A stretch of 52,924 nt of DNA, taken from a virus. Below the pieces are notes generated by a model. The model did no database searches. It was not told the DNA's origin and worked only from the letters and a program-made list of their open reading frames with translations. The DNA is taken from the IMG/VR virus record IMGVR_UViG_3300002136_000057, positions 1-52,924 of that record. The stretch is one strand, 5' to 3'. Positions 33,035-42,664 of the stretch are shown here, one piece after another. The position numbers and the translations under genes are program-made. How positions within the stretch are numbered: position 1 is the stretch's first letter; each line of letters begins with the position of its first letter.

Positions 33035-34443
33035 TGTGCATCCTTAAAGATTTCAATCATTTCTGGAAATGTCTCAGCAAACGTAATACCGCGTTGCTTA
33101 TCACATAGTCCTAAAAACTCTTTCATCTCAGGCAGACGTTGACTCCAGTCTTCACTTTCCATAAAACTAAGAATGCCGTTAAGTCGCTTAATGCCATATT
33201 CTGCACTGCGGAATTGCTTATAATCTACTTTGCCTTTGTGCCATTCTGGAATACCTAACTCCCAGTTTGCTTCCCACCAAGGATACCATGATTCGTATTT
33301 TTCTCTACACTTGGCTTTGAAGTCTGCAGGCAAGCTCTTGACGTTCAAATGAGCTGGCCAATATACAAAGTGCTGACTAATTCCGCCGGCACCAAATGGC
33401 CACATATTAACTTTCTTAAACTTTTGCTCTAACTTCCATTGAATAAAGTCTGGCAAGTAATATACATTTAGTGCTTGTACTGCACATGCAATAGTAACTT
33501 CGACATTGTCACTAGTTTGTGTATCTAACAAATGGAATACTTCTTCTTGACGACTCCACTTACTAGGATAACGAATGTAGTCATTCATTTCTTTGATACT
33601 GTCTATGCTGTAGTGGAAACGTACTAGTTTAAATTCTTTCCATAAGTCAAACAAATCATCCCGCCACTCAACACCGTTTGAATTGTAACGAAGTTCTAGA
33701 TCTTTTGCATAACCCATTTTAATAGCGTATTCGAGTATCTCGTAGTGTTCTTCAATAATGAGACTTTCGCCGCCTGCAAAGTAGATCTGTTGCATACTTG
33801 GCATTTGCTCGTAGAACTGTTTCCAGAATGTAGGATTCTGTTTGTGCCAGTTATAACTACTGCCATTAGTACTACCTTTATCCTGCCACTGCATGATCTC
33901 TTTAAGTGATTCATTTTTTACACTAGGAAAGATTGCTTTATAATCTTTAATCCATCCACTACTGTCATGTGGGCTACACATAATACATGCAAGTTGACAC
34001 TTTGTCCCAAACCGCAAATCAATGTATGCTAAGTTGGGTGGTACTTCGCCGTCGGGCTGTGTATCAGAAAGTATTTTATCAAGATCAACACGTTGACTCC
34101 AATAGTGCGTTTCCCACTGTCGCTTACTACGGTGTCCAGCTGCTTCTTCTTTATAACATTTTAAACAGCTAGGTGGCTTTTCGCCTGCAAGCATTTGTTT
34201 GCGTACATTTTTCATGTAATTGCTATTCCAAGCAGTTTCAAAATCGCTTACATTTAAGTTGTTAGGTTTGCCGTCATCTGTTTTAAGAATGCCAACTTGG
34301 CCGCCGTGCTCTTTATCATTAGTGGCACCGACGCTACTGGCATTAGCTGTACAGCAAACACGCATACTTCCGTCCGGTCTTGTACTAAGGTGTACCCACG
34401 GTAGAAGGCAAAATGTTTCTGAAGGGTATTTTTTATCTGTCAT
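33031..34443 (-). CDS. Radical SAM enzyme, large twitch-like member
   Basis: The 470-residue protein has FCLLPWVHLS (C12), CC at 30-31, LAGEKPPSCLKC at 85-96, and radical SAM cysteines C149, C153, C156 (CQLACIMC), with AGGES in place of GGEP. The middle and C-terminus are larger than in relatives and rich in tryptophan. The gene starts eight bases after the upstream radical SAM gene. Substrate unknown. Confidence 0.86.
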   Translation of the reverse strand: MTDKKYPSETFCLLPWVHLSTRPDGSMRVCCTANASSVGATNDKEHGGQVGILKTDDGKPNNLNVSDFETAWNSNYMKNVRKQMLAGEKPPSCLKCYKEEAAGHRSKRQWETHYWSQRVDLDKILSDTQPDGEVPPNLAYIDLRFGTKCQLACIMCSPHDSSGWIKDYKAIFPSVKNESLKEIMQWQDKGSTNGSSYNWHKQNPTFWKQFYEQMPSMQQIYFAGGESLIIEEHYEILEYAIKMGYAKDLELRYNSNGVEWRDDLFDLWKEFKLVRFHYSIDSIKEMNDYIRYPSKWSRQEEVFHLLDTQTSDNVEVTIACAVQALNVYYLPDFIQWKLEQKFKKVNMWPFGAGGISQHFVYWPAHLNVKSLPADFKAKCREKYESWYPWWEANWELGIPEWHKGKVDYKQFRSAEYGIKRLNGILSFMESEDWSQRLPEMKEFLGLCDKQRGITFAETFPEMIEIFKDAQ

Positions 34444-34451
34444 GCTAATAC

Positions 34452-35519
34452 TTATTTAAACTGTTCTGCAAAAGGGTCAAACTCGGCGCCGCACTTCATA
34501 CTGCACACCTTTAGTTTACCATCCGCGCAACTAGATTTACTCCAACTATCTTGTATTCTGTCAAATATACCTGTGTCAAATACTGCTGCTAATCCGTTAC
34601 GTGCATCTAACGCACCCTTATTAGGAATAAAGTCCCATATCTGTTCTACCTTAGGATCTTTGTGCCACCATTTGTACATTCGCCCGGCTGTCCAACAACA
34701 AGGCAATGCTAGACCTTCTGCTGTAATGAACAAGCTATTGTCTTTCTTTACTTTACAAATAATAGGAGCTCTATCATAGTATGCATCCATACTATTATAT
34801 TTCTTTTCTACTTTTTCTTGAGTCTTTAATGCATTATTTTGGTATTTAATATCAGGTTTTTTTAATTCTGCCGCCACTTTTCCTTTTTTGTCAACTGCTT
34901 GGTGCGATTCTTTTTTCTTTGAATCTTGTGTAATAAAACGGCCTGTCTTTTTCTTCATAAACTTTTCGCAGCCCCACGCATTAGCAAGTGTTTCTGCTTC
35001 TTCAACTTGATGTTGGTTGTGTTCAAATATTAAAAAGTCCCAACGAGCTCTGCCGCCTGCACTAATAAACGCCTTCATGTTACGCTCTACATTGTCCCAT
35101 ACAACGCCTTGACGATAGATATGGTTAGTATCGCGTAAGCCGTCAACACTAAAAATAACGGCTCCTGTCCTTCCAAAAACTTCTGCAAGTTCTTTCCACC
35201 ATTGTCCATTCTTTGCTCCTGCATTTGTATTCATGCTCAGCCACATGTTAGTATTGTGTTCACGGAAGTACTTGAATATTTCTAAGGTATCACGAGCAAC
35301 AATAGGATCACCTAAGTTTCCACACATATACATTGTGTTAAGCTGTGCAATAAACTCTGGCAAGAATATTTTTTTGCAATCTTCTAATGAAAGTTCATCT
35401 AAGTTGATATGAGGGTTTATGCCTTTGCCATTCATATTACGGTCGCACATAGGACAACTAGCTTGACAATTTTGAGTTACTTCAAGATGAATTGCTTTTA
35501 TATCTTCATACTTATACAT
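34452..35519 (-). CDS. Radical SAM enzyme with C-terminal SPASM-like cysteines
   Basis: The 355-residue protein has C18-x3-C22-x2-C25 (CQASCPMC) close to the N-terminus, a MCGNLGDP motif in place of GGEP, and late cysteines in ALPCCWTAG and VCSMKCGAEF that could form an auxiliary-cluster domain. A lysine-rich segment (about 195-240) separates the two parts. It differs from the twitch family at 28-34 kb. It overlaps the nitroreductase-like gene by 8 bases. Confidence 0.85.
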   Translation of the reverse strand: MYKYEDIKAIHLEVTQNCQASCPMCDRNMNGKGINPHINLDELSLEDCKKIFLPEFIAQLNTMYMCGNLGDPIVARDTLEIFKYFREHNTNMWLSMNTNAGAKNGQWWKELAEVFGRTGAVIFSVDGLRDTNHIYRQGVVWDNVERNMKAFISAGGRARWDFLIFEHNQHQVEEAETLANAWGCEKFMKKKTGRFITQDSKKKESHQAVDKKGKVAAELKKPDIKYQNNALKTQEKVEKKYNSMDAYYDRAPIICKVKKDNSLFITAEGLALPCCWTAGRMYKWWHKDPKVEQIWDFIPNKGALDARNGLAAVFDTGIFDRIQDSWSKSSCADGKLKVCSMKCGAEFDPFAEQFK

Positions 35520-36462
35520 ATTTTATGTATTCTTCTATAGGAGGTTTTTTATAATCATTGCTATCTGGTATGCGAGCTTCGGCGTTATATACCGGGCAAT
35601 GATATGTAAGAGCCTCAGATTTATAACCAATTCCTAAATATAATAGAGGAGTTATTCCAATATCCTCAACCATGTCGTGCATGTTTTGTATACAAGCGCA
35701 AAATCCAACAGCCAATCCAACAGCAGGAGCAGCAAGACTAACATACATTGCTGCAAGCCCTATTTCAACTCCTGCTTCATAGAAATAGTAATTTTTATCA
35801 ACTCCGTCTTGCGGAGTTCCTCTAATGCCAAAGGCAAGAACATAAGGTGCAAGTACCTGAGGATTATATCTTGATTTTGGATTACCTGGATCTGCTTCAG
35901 TGCCTCTGTACATCTTTTGTTGTAACTCAGGCAGTGTATGTGTAGGAATAATACGTAAATCGTATCTAACTCGACGCTGTTTACTTGGCACGTAGGTGTG
36001 TATACCTCTTACAATATCATCTATTAAATGCTGTTCAGGTATTTGATCTGTCCAATTATATGTATTGATTCTATTATTTGCGAGATATTCGAAAGACCCT
36101 AATTCATAAATTGGTTTATTTAAAATATTGTTTATTGTAATAGATATTAAGCTATCAACTTCAACAGACGGACAAATTTCGTTTATCAAAGTATTAATTA
36201 TTTTATAAGTTTTTACTTCAACACCAGTTGTTCTTAACTGAGACTTTCCTCTGTTCCAAAATCTACTGGTAATATTCTGTGTTCTAGCAGTATTAGTATT
36301 TTCTAAATCATATATCCATGCATCATACACATAACCAATATCTCTATAGCACTTTTCAAATTCAGTAGTACGATTAGGATAAGATTTTTTAATCCATTCT
36401 ACTGATTGCTCAATTATAGATTTTTTATTTTCTTTTAAAATTTTAATTATGTTCATTGTCAT
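35512..36462 (-). CDS. Nitroreductase-like protein with N-terminal extension
   Basis: The 316-residue protein has a C-terminal part (from about 145) resembling FMN nitroreductases: YYFYEAGVEIGLAAMYVSLAAPAVGLAVGFCA looks like the long helix-strand typical of the family, followed by LYLGIGY. The first 140 residues are an unrecognised helical region. It overlaps the small gene upstream as ATGA and the radical SAM gene downstream. It would use FMN and NAD(P)H for a redox step. Function in the island is unknown. Confidence 0.62.
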   Translation of the reverse strand: MTMNIIKILKENKKSIIEQSVEWIKKSYPNRTTEFEKCYRDIGYVYDAWIYDLENTNTARTQNITSRFWNRGKSQLRTTGVEVKTYKIINTLINEICPSVEVDSLISITINNILNKPIYELGSFEYLANNRINTYNWTDQIPEQHLIDDIVRGIHTYVPSKQRRVRYDLRIIPTHTLPELQQKMYRGTEADPGNPKSRYNPQVLAPYVLAFGIRGTPQDGVDKNYYFYEAGVEIGLAAMYVSLAAPAVGLAVGFCACIQNMHDMVEDIGITPLLYLGIGYKSEALTYHCPVYNAEARIPDSNDYKKPPIEEYIKYV

Positions 36463-36680
36463 TCCAATATTAACTTTACATCTTTACCAGGACCAACTTT
36501 ACTCGGTAAGTCGCCGTACTGTTCTATATACCATTTAATAACCGAGGTGTACCAATTTTGACTATTATGATGTGCTTGTTTATTAAACTGATATATGTTA
36601 TTGTTTGTAGCTTCCATAGTACTTATCGCACGGGCACTTTCAGTCTGGAGCTGTCTGAGTGTAAGATTACTTATATCCAA
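36459..36680 (-). CDS. Small hypothetical protein (73 aa), TTG start
   Basis: The only reasonable start is TTG at 36680, preceded by GAGG about ten bases upstream. The protein is mostly helical, with polar N- and Q-rich segments and no cysteine. It lies between the methyltransferase and nitroreductase-like genes, overlapping both (by 14 and 4 bases). Function unknown; a small partner, or less likely a precursor peptide, is possible. Confidence 0.5.
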   Translation of the reverse strand: MDISNLTLRQLQTESARAISTMEATNNNIYQFNKQAHHNSQNWYTSVIKWYIEQYGDLPSKVGPGKDVKLILE

Positions 36681-37530
36681 TTTTCATAAACCTCGTATAT
36701 TTTTCAAGTTGCAATTCACCTTCATACAATGTAGAAGACATTGACGTTTGCCTGCTAAAGTCTTCTAAATCTACGCTACAATTTACATGCTCGTCTACTT
36801 CAAAATAGTTATTACTTTGCAGTACTACTAATTTTCCTACTGGAATTTTATTATACCATTCTGTAAAATTAGGTATGTGTTCGCAGCTTGTATTAATAAT
36901 AGTGTCTGGATTATCTCGCATTTGAACTTGTTTACTATTTGAGTCTGTCATATAATAAAAATTACCTATTGTCCCATCACTAGGAGCCGGAACTTCAGAC
37001 CAATCAAAATCCATGATATCAACATTACTTGCTTTAAACCGCCAGTTGTCCTCAAACCAAGGTTTATTAAATACCTCGGCAATTTTAGCACATTTTGGAT
37101 CAATATCAAAACTACGGATCTTATCAACTTTGATGCTGCTTTCAAATAACATTACTGAAAGAGTAGCATACCATCCTGCACAAAGAAAAACTGTGCCTAA
37201 ATCAACTTTAGTTTTTTGTAATTCGTTCACTAACCACAACTTGCTTTCTAATTGCCCTCTACTAAAACAATCGTCCCATATTTCTGTATTGTTTACAAAA
37301 AAACTTTTAAATGCTGCTGTAAATTGTGTATCAGTATATCGCTCTAATATAGGCCAAAGTTTCCAAGTATTATCTTCCATAATTAGTTTGCGAAGATCAT
37401 CTTTATTTTCGTCTGTAATAATTTTAAATATACTGCTTAGGTCTTTATCAATATACGCCCTGCGCAACTCTGATATGTTGCTGTCAGGGTATAACAATTC
37501 AAATCTATCTAATAATTCAAATGTTTGCAT
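36667..37530 (-). CDS. SAM-dependent methyltransferase-like protein
   Basis: I start at ATG 37530 after a GGAA site (287 residues). A Rossmann-like methyltransferase fold is suggested by FLCAGWYATL near 115-124 (SAM loop), then FDIDP at 141-145 as motif II acidic strand, and later strands. The N-terminal 80 residues are helical. The loop is less glycine-rich than usual, so methyl transfer is not certain. It overlaps the glycosyltransferase-like gene by 14 bases. The target is unknown. Confidence 0.6.
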   Translation of the reverse strand: MQTFELLDRFELLYPDSNISELRRAYIDKDLSSIFKIITDENKDDLRKLIMEDNTWKLWPILERYTDTQFTAAFKSFFVNNTEIWDDCFSRGQLESKLWLVNELQKTKVDLGTVFLCAGWYATLSVMLFESSIKVDKIRSFDIDPKCAKIAEVFNKPWFEDNWRFKASNVDIMDFDWSEVPAPSDGTIGNFYYMTDSNSKQVQMRDNPDTIINTSCEHIPNFTEWYNKIPVGKLVVLQSNNYFEVDEHVNCSVDLEDFSRQTSMSSTLYEGELQLEKYTRFMKIGYK

Positions 37531-38200
37531 CAAATTGTTCCTTTAACCAATCAAAGTCATTAATCTTTTTTAGTGCTTCGATATTGCCTTGATTAGCAAC
37601 ACCATATTTACGGCCTGCTCTTGCACCCTGAATTGCATAGTCACCAAACGGACGATCTCTTCCTGTAGCACTGCACCACGCAGCTAGTCGTGTGTTGGTT
37701 TCGTCTTGTTGCTGCCTATCGATAACTGCACTTGCAAGTTTGCAACATTCTCTAAATGCACTACGCCATGTACTAAATTCATCTGTATTAAATGCAGTAA
37801 TATTACTAACTTGTTCCATAGGAATAAATTTAGTACTGATACTAGTGGTCATGTCTGGTTTACTAGTGTCCATGTGTAATGTTGCTATTCTAGGAAGCAA
37901 TTTTACACCACCGTTGCCGTATTCTAGATCATTAATAGGATTGCGACCACGCCAAACATGTACAGCATCTTTATTAGTTCGGTTTGGAACATAAGAAAAA
38001 TCAAAGTCATCTACAATAAGTGCATCGGCGTCAACAATCCATATCATATGAGTGAATGCTTTTTTTGCAGCTTCAATGTGTGCTTGGTGTATTCCTTTAA
38101 CTCCGTGAACACGCATAGCCCACGGCACTTGTGCTTTTAGGTTATTCCAGTTTACATCAGCTTGGATTTCGTTATAACTTATAAAAATTACATCATACAT
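37517..38200 (-). CDS. Glycosyltransferase-like protein
   Basis: I choose ATG 38200 rather than GTG 38212 because it is the stronger start. The 227-residue protein begins with a YDVIFISYNE strand and has a DAD metal-binding motif at 57-59 (WIVDADALI), as in GT-A nucleotide-sugar transferases. It shares YGNGGVKLLP and HVWRGRNPIN with the protein at 39542. Such proteins occur in T4-like marine phages. Sugar donor and acceptor are unknown. A radical SAM gene lies immediately upstream. Confidence 0.65.
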   Translation of the reverse strand: MYDVIFISYNEIQADVNWNNLKAQVPWAMRVHGVKGIHQAHIEAAKKAFTHMIWIVDADALIVDDFDFSYVPNRTNKDAVHVWRGRNPINDLEYGNGGVKLLPRIATLHMDTSKPDMTTSISTKFIPMEQVSNITAFNTDEFSTWRSAFRECCKLASAVIDRQQQDETNTRLAAWCSATGRDRPFGDYAIQGARAGRKYGVANQGNIEALKKINDFDWLKEQFDANI

Positions 38201-39545
38201 TGCTGTTCTCACATAGCTTGTAAAATTCTTTGTACTCTGGAAATACTTCTAAAAAGTTTTTATTTCTACGACGATCGTATTCATTTATAAATTGCACAAA
38301 TCTAAATCTATCCGCATTTACATTAATTTTCTTTTTGAACCGAGCAAGGCAATCGTTGTATATTCTTTGTAATTTTAAAATCTCATCCATTTTAAATCGC
38401 TTGTTCTTTTTTCTTCGTTCGATCATAAAATCTATAGTAGTCTTTAGATATGTTTCAATCATTTCCTCAGTTGCAATTTTAATGTCAAGAAACTCTGGAT
38501 GCCTAACATATGCAAAATCCATAACTACTCGTTCGCCAAAGTCTCGTTTTAATTTTTCTATATGACGAACAAACTTGTGGATTGTGGGCAAACTTAAAAT
38601 ATTAAATGCACTCATAAAACAAACCTTGATATCAGTAGTTTGTTCCAAAAAGTATTTAATATTTGAATCAAATAATTTCCAATCCATTCCGTCTCTACTG
38701 TATTCAGCTTGCCCTTTAACACTTTCTGCACTTGTATATAAACTAAATGATTTAATAGATTTTGAAGCTTCTAATTCTTTTATAGAATTAACAAATTCTT
38801 TCCATAATAAGTTTGGAGGACATGCATTACTGTTTATAGCAAATTCTAAATTAGGCTGAGGATTTTCAATTAAATATTGAATAACCCGCTTAGTGTGTTT
38901 ACTTAATAACGGTTCGCCACCTGTAATTCTAAATACATGCATATGCTGTACTGCTTCAGGAAACCATTTCCAGAATGCTTCAATATACGGATTTTCTTCT
39001 CTTTCAAGAATAGGAATTTCTGTTTCTTTAATACTATTATAATGATTATTTTTTAATATATAAGCACCATTTGCTTTTATTTCTTCAGTCCATTTACTAC
39101 TAAACGCCGGGCCGCAATAAGTACATTTAAAATTGCATACATTTGAGAAACTAACTTCTACATATCTTGGATATATATTTTCGTCACCTGTTGCTGCGAT
39201 TATCTTATCTTTATCAATAGTGCTCCACTTTTCTGAACTTTTAGTTATTCTGTCACTAAAATTATTAGTATTGTCTTCAATACGCCAGCAATAGTCACAT
39301 TCAGTAGGACGCTTGCCTGCAAGCATTTCTTTTCTAATTTCTTTTTTAAAATTAGTGTTATGCAATGCACTTGGATTAACTGCAAGTTCATCTAATGGAA
39401 TTTTATGAGCACCTACGTGATGACAACTATGCGTTAATCCTGATCCAAGATGCATAGTCACCTGTGTCCATTTAGCCAAACAGAATCCGCAGCCAACTGC
39501 ATCTAATTCTTTTTTAACTTGTGGTAATTTATCTAAATCAATCAT
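38193..39545 (-). CDS. Radical SAM enzyme, twitch-like family
   Basis: The 450-residue protein has N-terminal cysteines C19, C22, C41, the LAGKRPTECDYC segment at 75-86, and radical SAM cysteines C137, C141, C144 (CNFKCTYC), with TGGEPL further on. The segment matches those of 28013, 30229 and 33031. It is flanked by two paralogous glycosyltransferase-like genes. It starts with ATGA overlap on the upstream gene. Substrate unknown, a sugar-linked one is conceivable. Confidence 0.86.
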   Translation of the reverse strand: MIDLDKLPQVKKELDAVGCGFCLAKWTQVTMHLGSGLTHSCHHVGAHKIPLDELAVNPSALHNTNFKKEIRKEMLAGKRPTECDYCWRIEDNTNNFSDRITKSSEKWSTIDKDKIIAATGDENIYPRYVEVSFSNVCNFKCTYCGPAFSSKWTEEIKANGAYILKNNHYNSIKETEIPILEREENPYIEAFWKWFPEAVQHMHVFRITGGEPLLSKHTKRVIQYLIENPQPNLEFAINSNACPPNLLWKEFVNSIKELEASKSIKSFSLYTSAESVKGQAEYSRDGMDWKLFDSNIKYFLEQTTDIKVCFMSAFNILSLPTIHKFVRHIEKLKRDFGERVVMDFAYVRHPEFLDIKIATEEMIETYLKTTIDFMIERRKKNKRFKMDEILKLQRIYNDCLARFKKKINVNADRFRFVQFINEYDRRRNKNFLEVFPEYKEFYKLCENSNV

Positions 39546-40459
39546 TCTGGATCTATTACAAATTGTTCTGCAGGATTTCTGCTGGGATTTTGATATACTG
39601 TTTTAAAGAATTTACTTTGTCCGGCATCTAATGGCGTTACTCCAATAGGAAGATCAAGTTCATGTATTAGTGTTTCACCTAATCCCATAATTTCATACCT
39701 CAACATATCTTCTGTAATTTTACTGTATTCATTATCCCAAAGACTGTTAAGATATTTAAAATCACGAACTTGTACATAGTCCCAGTCTGTACACATAGTT
39801 TTATACAACCCCTCGCGAGCTCCATAGATAGCCCATAGTCCGTTTTCTACATCAGCACCTACCATTAGCCAAATCCATAAACGATGCAAGTTTTTCCAAT
39901 GGCTTTTAAGGAATTGTTCTTTGGATGGTTTTGCTCCTTGATCTAGTGCCATTTTAACACCTTCACGAAATCCAGCACGCCATGCTTGCTGTGTAGTAGC
40001 ATTATTGTGTACATCAGAGTAACAACTATTTTGCTGTATGTATTGTAAGTCCCAACAAAAGTCTACTTGAGCCGCTATATTATCAGCATCTGCATTTTCG
40101 TGTGTACGCATGTTAAGAACATATTCTTTGGGCCAGCATTTGAGGCCACCGTTGCCATACATCAATCCGTTAATTTCGTTTTTGCCGCACCAACTAATAA
40201 CACTTTTTTCTAAATCACTGCCTGCGGAAATAATTAACTCTTGCTGTAAAAATCCAGGACGTATAATATTATCACCATCGACAGTAATAAAACGATCTGT
40301 TTCGCTTAATGCTGCACATGCTTTGTGCGCTGCGTCACTACCTTCTACACCATGAACACGTTTTGCCCAAGGTGCTTTAGTAAGTAAGTCGGCATAGTTT
40401 TTTTCTGCATTGGGTTCGTCGTATGACAGATAGATAATATCGTAATCAATAATTCTCAT
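39542..40459 (-). CDS. Glycosyltransferase-like protein
   Basis: The 305-residue protein is a paralogue of the one at 37517: YDIIYLSYDE start, DGD metal motif at 61-63 (ITVDGDNII), INGLMYGNGGLKCWP. The C-terminal 80 residues are extra. A clear AGGAG site precedes the ATG. Likely GT-A type. Sugar and acceptor are unknown; phage surface or host glycan modification is possible. Confidence 0.68.
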   Translation of the reverse strand: MRIIDYDIIYLSYDEPNAEKNYADLLTKAPWAKRVHGVEGSDAAHKACAALSETDRFITVDGDNIIRPGFLQQELIISAGSDLEKSVISWCGKNEINGLMYGNGGLKCWPKEYVLNMRTHENADADNIAAQVDFCWDLQYIQQNSCYSDVHNNATTQQAWRAGFREGVKMALDQGAKPSKEQFLKSHWKNLHRLWIWLMVGADVENGLWAIYGAREGLYKTMCTDWDYVQVRDFKYLNSLWDNEYSKITEDMLRYEIMGLGETLIHELDLPIGVTPLDAGQSKFFKTVYQNPSRNPAEQFVIDPE

Positions 40460-40462
40460 TTA

Positions 40463-41017
40463 TTACTCCTGTACATTATGTATGTGTTTTACATGATGTG
40501 CGCTACACAAAAGGCTTACCCGCTGTTTGCATACTTCTGTATTATAATTTTCTAATGTAACATTATCGCATAATGCAAGTGTTTTCAAATTAACTTGCAA
40601 TGTATCTAATAGTATAAATCGATTGCTAGGATCAACTACATAGTACTCTTTAATATAATTTTCTCCTTGTGCAAACATTGCACATACTATATCATCCATT
40701 GTACTCGTAACTGTCCAAGTACCGTTATTTAAATCTTGATTTAAAATAATTGCATTATGTTCTATTGCTTGTTTAACAACAATACCTCTAGACTGTGCTT
40801 GGTCTTCTGCCTTGTCGATGTCTTTAAGTACAATATGCATCTTACCTTTTATTTTTGCATTTTCAATTACAATGTAATCTAATATTTGCTTGATGCCGTT
40901 TGAAAAGTCAGTGTATGTTTGTAAATCAACTTCAATATAATATTCGCCAAAAGAATCGTCTGTTATATTAGCAACTGCTGTAATTGCGCCAGCATTGTTA
41001 TAATAGATATAATACAT
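40463..41017 (-). CDS. Hypothetical protein (184 aa)
   Basis: I choose ATG 41017, which overlaps the upstream stop as TAATG, instead of GTG at 41026. The protein is mainly beta-strand-like in its first half (MYYIYYNNAG, YIEVDLQTY) and has a C-terminal segment with several cysteines and histidines. I recognise no family. Placement after two glycosyltransferase-like genes suggests a link with them, by inference only. Confidence 0.6.
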   Translation of the reverse strand: MYYIYYNNAGAITAVANITDDSFGEYYIEVDLQTYTDFSNGIKQILDYIVIENAKIKGKMHIVLKDIDKAEDQAQSRGIVVKQAIEHNAIILNQDLNNGTWTVTSTMDDIVCAMFAQGENYIKEYYVVDPSNRFILLDTLQVNLKTLALCDNVTLENYNTEVCKQRVSLLCSAHHVKHIHNVQE

Positions 41018-41823
41018 TATACACACTCCTCAAGCCATTTTAACACATCTGCTGTTAAAAATTCATCTTCAACATAATGCAAAATGCCTGATTGTTTATA
41101 TCCACCAATATAAAGTTTATTATTACCAAAATCTACAGGCAGCACATCAGTCCATTTACTCTGTAAATGTTGCCAATTTTGTACTTGAGGTTTCATATGA
41201 GTAAATGTTAGATCATTATTAATTTTAGAGTCTAAAATCTTTAGTGCAACTGCGGCACTAAGATCTACACTATTCCAATTTTGCATATTTTTAGGAGCAT
41301 ATTGTTGATAAAATACTTTCCAGTTTTGCATTATTACATCTAATAATTTAAAAAAATTATGAGCTTCGTCGCATTTTGAAAATTTATACATACCGGTGTA
41401 TATATTAGGTAAATTGTTTGAATCGAATGTTTTTCTATAGTACCTATTAGTTATTAATTCGTTTCTATATGTAGTTACTGTATTTGTAAAAATAAGAGGA
41501 TCAATGTTTTCCCATATTGGGGTAATATTATCTAACACTAACATATCAGCATCAAACACTAGCGTATTTCTATAAGGAGTCACATGGTAAATTTTCCAAC
41601 GATTATCTATTTTCCAATCAGATTTTTTTGCTAGGTCGCCCCAAGGTATAGAAATAACTTGATCAAACACATCTTTATATGCATCCGGAATTGCATCATC
41701 AGTCACAATACTGATATTTGTGTTAGGTGCGGTTGCAAGAATACTTAATGCTAATGCATATGCTTGTTGTACATAATCTGTTTTACTATTATTTTGTGCA
41801 AGTACACATACACCATTACTCAT
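41017..41823 (-). CDS. GT8-like glycosyltransferase
   Basis: I choose ATG 41823 because a strong AAGGAG lies just upstream; an earlier in-frame start at 41841 is inside the neighbouring gene. The 268-residue protein has an N-terminal Rossmann-like half (NTNISIVTDDAIPD) and a DAD motif at 91-93 (FDADMLVLDN) as in GT8 retaining transferases. A paralogue lies immediately upstream (overlap 8 bases). Donor and acceptor are unknown. Confidence 0.72.
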   Translation of the reverse strand: MSNGVCVLAQNNSKTDYVQQAYALALSILATAPNTNISIVTDDAIPDAYKDVFDQVISIPWGDLAKKSDWKIDNRWKIYHVTPYRNTLVFDADMLVLDNITPIWENIDPLIFTNTVTTYRNELITNRYYRKTFDSNNLPNIYTGMYKFSKCDEAHNFFKLLDVIMQNWKVFYQQYAPKNMQNWNSVDLSAAVALKILDSKINNDLTFTHMKPQVQNWQHLQSKWTDVLPVDFGNNKLYIGGYKQSGILHYVEDEFLTADVLKWLEECV

Positions 41824-42664
41824 TTGCAAACTCCTTGTCAATGAAAGAGTTTAAACTAAACTTGTTCATAACGTGAACTGTTGCATCTGTAAGTTTTACT
41901 GGAAGATAATCATATGATTTGTGTGCAAGTAATTTAATAACGTTGCTATTAACATCTATTAAAATATCTTTATCCGTTGATACCCACATATCACTAGGTA
42001 ATTGTTTAGGCCATTGTGTGCTATTTTCAAATCCACGCATCATATGCACTGCAATACTAAATGCAAAGTCGTTTCTAAATTTAGACTCTGTGATATCGTA
42101 TACTGTTCTGTAGTAATTATAATTTTCTTTAATGTGACTTACTAAATCAAAAACAGTTTTTGCAGTATTGCTTTTTGTAAAATACAATATAGTAGCCCAA
42201 TACATTGGAATAGTTTTATCGCTTACTCTATCAAAACTAGGTTCTGTGCCTTGATTAACTAAGTTATAATGATCTGCAATCATAAAATCTTCGGTAGTAT
42301 TAAAACATGCTAATAACTTATCATTTGATACTAATAAATCACTATCAATTACAATTGTTTTATCAAATACGCTTAACTCGTATGCACTATTACGTGCAGA
42401 GTTTTTCCACTCTAATTTTTTACTGGAATATATTCCGTTGTTAAATGTTTTAATAGAATTGTTACTAGGTGCAGCAGTATAAGTTATAACATCAATATAA
42501 CGTTTATAAAACGGGTACGTAGATTCAATATAATCAACAGTGTCTGTAATTAACTGAACCGGAAGATTGAGATATTGTTTTACTCGCTTTGCACAATATA
42601 TAGCCTGTTTTGCATAGTCAATATCACTATTATTAAATGCAAAGAGTACTATGCCTTGCTTCAT
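41816..42664 (-). CDS. GT8-like glycosyltransferase
   Basis: The 282-residue protein has a Rossmann-like start (KQGIVLFAFNNSD), LPVQLITDT, and DSD at 107-109 (VIDSDLLVS), the metal-binding motif of GT-A folds. It is a diverged paralogue of the next gene. The two may add different sugars to the same acceptor. It overlaps the upstream small gene by four bases as ATGA. Confidence 0.72.
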   Translation of the reverse strand: MKQGIVLFAFNNSDIDYAKQAIYCAKRVKQYLNLPVQLITDTVDYIESTYPFYKRYIDVITYTAAPSNNSIKTFNNGIYSSKKLEWKNSARNSAYELSVFDKTIVIDSDLLVSNDKLLACFNTTEDFMIADHYNLVNQGTEPSFDRVSDKTIPMYWATILYFTKSNTAKTVFDLVSHIKENYNYYRTVYDITESKFRNDFAFSIAVHMMRGFENSTQWPKQLPSDMWVSTDKDILIDVNSNVIKLLAHKSYDYLPVKLTDATVHVMNKFSLNSFIDKEFANE

